Shown here: piece after piece, positions 6,735 to 8,504 of the stretch
Numbering within the stretch: position 1 is the stretch's first letter
Layout of the letters: each line of letters starts with the position of its first letter
Assembly: GCA_052174535.1 (NCBI GenBank)
Contig: JBQMRQ010000020.1
Location: forward strand, 1-8,504
Length of the DNA stretch: 8,504 nucleotides
Direction of reading: 5' to 3'
From: Arsenophonus sp052174535
GTDB taxonomy: Bacteria > Pseudomonadota > Gammaproteobacteria > Enterobacterales > Enterobacteriaceae
Position numbers and translations under genes: made by a program
The notes under the pieces: model-generated
What the model was told of the DNA's origin: nothing
Database searches by the model: none
What the model saw: the letters and a program-made list of their open reading frames with translations, nothing else

Positions 6735-7633
6735 AGAAAAGCAAGCAGTCATTTAGATTAAAGAGATTCTTTTCCACTTTCTGCAAATATAAATCTGTAT
6801 TTCATTTATTAGTTAGCTCAGTCATATTCTATCGAATGATATCAATTTATACATTGAAGCAACTTATTCCACTTTATCCTGCCAATATTATCACAATGAA
6901 TATATTTCCCGTTGTGGCTGTGGAAATTTATTAGGATTCAGTAATATTGTTGTAAAATCCTCGATAGCAGAAAAATATTTAAAAATCTTACTAGAAGTCT
7001 CCTATGGCAAAACTAGGTCATAAGTATAAATGTTTTAGTTATTTTCGATGTACGTTGAATAGCTTGACTATACAGAAGTAAGCAAAACAAACAGGCATTG
7101 ATTTGAAAGTAGGGTTTAGATACGACACTGTTTTCTTGCTTCAACGACGAGATCTAATATATTTTTACTAAAGTAGTATTATTGAAGTCGACGAAAGTAT
7201 TTTTTAAAATCCTTAAAATAAAAACATTATTTTCCATCTGGAAAATCTAAAAAATGCGCTAAAGTAGGAGATAAAAGAAAAGAACGAATCGCGCTCTTAA
7301 TTAGTAGAGATTAAAGGATCATGTATATAATAAAACTTTTAAAGATTTTAAAATAGAGTGTGTGTAATTTGTTATTTATTGAGTTAATTATCGATAAGAG
7401 TTCATTTTTTTCTCAGATGGAGAAAATAGTATAAAGCTTTTGCTAGCGATCATAAAATTAGTCATAATCGCCTAATAAGGTTGAATAACCAGAGAATTAT
7501 TGATAAGGAATTTCACATTCAAAATATGAACAGTTATATTAGCTGATTATAAGGATTCTTAAGTAGATTATATCTTGTAAGGCTGTTTATTTACTAAATT
7601 ATCTGTCCTTAAGGAGATAATTTAAAAGAATAA
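6735..7633 (+). pseudogene. IS1595-family transposase pseudogene, copy B
   Basis: A second, independently decayed IS1595-type transposase, opposite in orientation to copy A. The N-terminal 150 bases are recognised mainly by DNA alignment with copy A, for example CATTGAAGCAA at 6852-6862. Blocks in order: CQYYHNEYISRCGCGNLLGF at 6880-6939 (zinc-ribbon region); KIFKNLTRSLLWQN near 6975 (KTFNALTGTPLAxL); YFRCTLNSLTIQK-stop-AKQTGI at 7037-7099; GFRYDTVFLLQRRD (FRWRHRFL); SIIEVDESIF with the first catalytic Asp at 7190-7192; FPSGKSKKCAKVGDKRKERI in the 7204 frame (basic KARKRGGKAxKRG segment); IIDKSSFFSDGENS with the second Asp at 7416-7418; then KEFHIQNMNSYIS-stop-L at 7505 (HIQNVNAYHSRLK) and a final stop at 7631. 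At least three frame changes and many stops make it non-functional. Element ends were not located. Confidence 0.9.
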
Positions 7634-8099
7634 TAATTAAAATATAGACGTAGCTACAAATTGCTCTGCGAGTAAAGCAACAACTCTTTTGCTAACGTAG
7701 GAAAACTATTAACGTCATCTCGCTTTTGCTCTTTAGCAAAACTAAGTTTTAGTATGCTATAACTCTTTTAGAAAAGTAGACAGAACTTTTTTTATCTGAA
7801 AAAGTTATAATTTTATGTCTTCCAGTTGCCTGATGATGATGGAGGATGATCATCATGATGTTTTCTCTTAATTATACTTCTAAGTAGTGATCTTCCCATA
7901 AATATAGGAATCCAATAAGAATTTATATAATGGGTCTAGACAAAGAATATTAAATGGAAGTTCTATAGTACTCATAACTTTATTAAAGATTTAACTGAAT
8001 TTATATTGTAAGTTTTAATAGCGATTTATTAGAAGTATAAAAGTTATGATCATACTATTTTGTAGGATAGTAAGTTGTTGCCTATAAATATATATTTAT
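7634..8099. other. noncoding stretch downstream of IS1595 copy B
   Basis: No recognisable gene. The only protein-like text is a short minus-strand reading at 7654-7764. A local patch of CATCATGATG-type sequence at 7835-7861 makes small palindromes. One end of the IS1595 element is expected in the first few dozen bases, but no inverted repeat was recognised. Confidence 0.5.
7654..7764 (-). pseudogene. 36-codon minus-strand fragment, unidentified
   Basis: Between stops the minus strand reads KSYSILKLSF, then AKEQKRDDVNSFPTLAKELL and LYSQSNL, ending at the stop 7656-7654. There is no ATG. The composition (DD, PTLAKEL) is more protein-like than its surroundings and could be a scrap of an old gene, but it is too short to assign and may be chance. 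Confidence 0.2.
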
Positions 8100-8504
8100 G
8101 AATCTGAAAGTTGAACAATTAGAATTATAAGATGATGAAATCATTAGGGGTTTACTAAATTTTAGTAATATTTAATATAAATATTATTTATTAATTTTAC
8201 TAAATTTTTTATTAAAATTAGTATCACAAAGAATATTTTATTAAAATACCTATACTGAATAGATTATTAAATAAATATTATTTATCTTATAAAGATAGTA
8301 TTTAAGAAATTTATACTAATTATAATATAATAAGTATATTAGAATTTTCTTATCAGGAATACAGAAATTTACGGTGAAAATTAAATAATATTATATAACT
8401 ATATTAAATAATGAAATAATCATTATATAAATATATAGATTATAAATTATAGTAAGTAATACCTAATGCTAAGTATTTTACTTAAAAATATATTATAACT
8501 TGTT
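8100..8504. other. extremely AT-rich noncoding tail
   Basis: The last 400 bases are dominated by A and T (6 G or C in line 8281-8340) and carry no similarity I can see on either strand. The stretch probably represents the most drifted DNA in the window. It contains the two hairpin-forming repeats listed separately. Confidence 0.7.
8153..8223. repeat. pair of related inverted repeats built on TACTAAA
   Basis: TACTAAA-T-TTTAGTA at 8153-8167 is a perfect 7-bp inverted repeat with a one-base centre. Thirty bases on, TACTAAATTTT at 8198-8208 pairs with AAAATTAGTA at 8214-8223, one base bulged. The same heptamer opens both. They may be related sites or coincidence in very AT-rich DNA. Confidence 0.35.

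Noticed and set aside
7835..7861. Direct and inverted CATCATGATG-like repeats
   Set aside because: It is a short low-complexity patch with no regular unit or spacers; neither a CRISPR array nor a convincing regulatory site.
241..8504. tRNA, rRNA, small RNA or CRISPR array
   Set aside because: No TTCGAAT-type T-loop with matching stems, no rRNA core sequence and no regularly spaced repeats were seen on reading either strand.

Overview
The window looks like a decaying, AT-rich genome of an insect-associated Enterobacterales symbiont. The type would be Serratia symbiotica, Arsenophonus or a Sodalis relative; the exact genus cannot be fixed from this sequence. Only one gene is intact as far as it can be seen: the first 80 codons of mtnN (pfs) on the minus strand at 1-240. 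The other 8.2 kb has no intact gene, but it is not featureless. Read by eye in all frames, allowing stops and frameshifts, much of it resolves into recognisable gene fossils.

Region by region. 241-362: mtnN promoter region, with a perfect 12-bp palindrome. 363 to about 980 (+): 5' part of a pseudogenised dgt (dGTP triphosphohydrolase), divergent from mtnN as in free-living enterobacteria, with its metal-binding HD pair ruined. About 989-2230 (-): dead IS256-family transposase, which begins where dgt similarity stops, so it probably interrupted dgt. 2349-3231 (-): dead IS1595-family transposase, copy A. 3260-6730: about 3.5 kb of decayed, probably plus-strand coding DNA that I could not identify. 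It is less AT-rich than the flanks and keeps several long near-open stretches. 6735-7633 (+): a second dead IS1595-family transposase, copy B, in the opposite orientation to copy A. 7634-8504: noncoding, becoming extremely AT-rich at the end.

The two IS1595 copies in inverted orientation around an unidentified, compositionally different segment look like a fossil composite transposon or island. The history I infer is IS insertion into dgt and beside it, loss of the distal part of dgt, then stops, frameshifts and AT drift throughout, while mtnN stayed under selection. I found no tRNA, rRNA or CRISPR array, and no functional novel system. The unidentified 3260-6730 segment is the part most worth a profile search.
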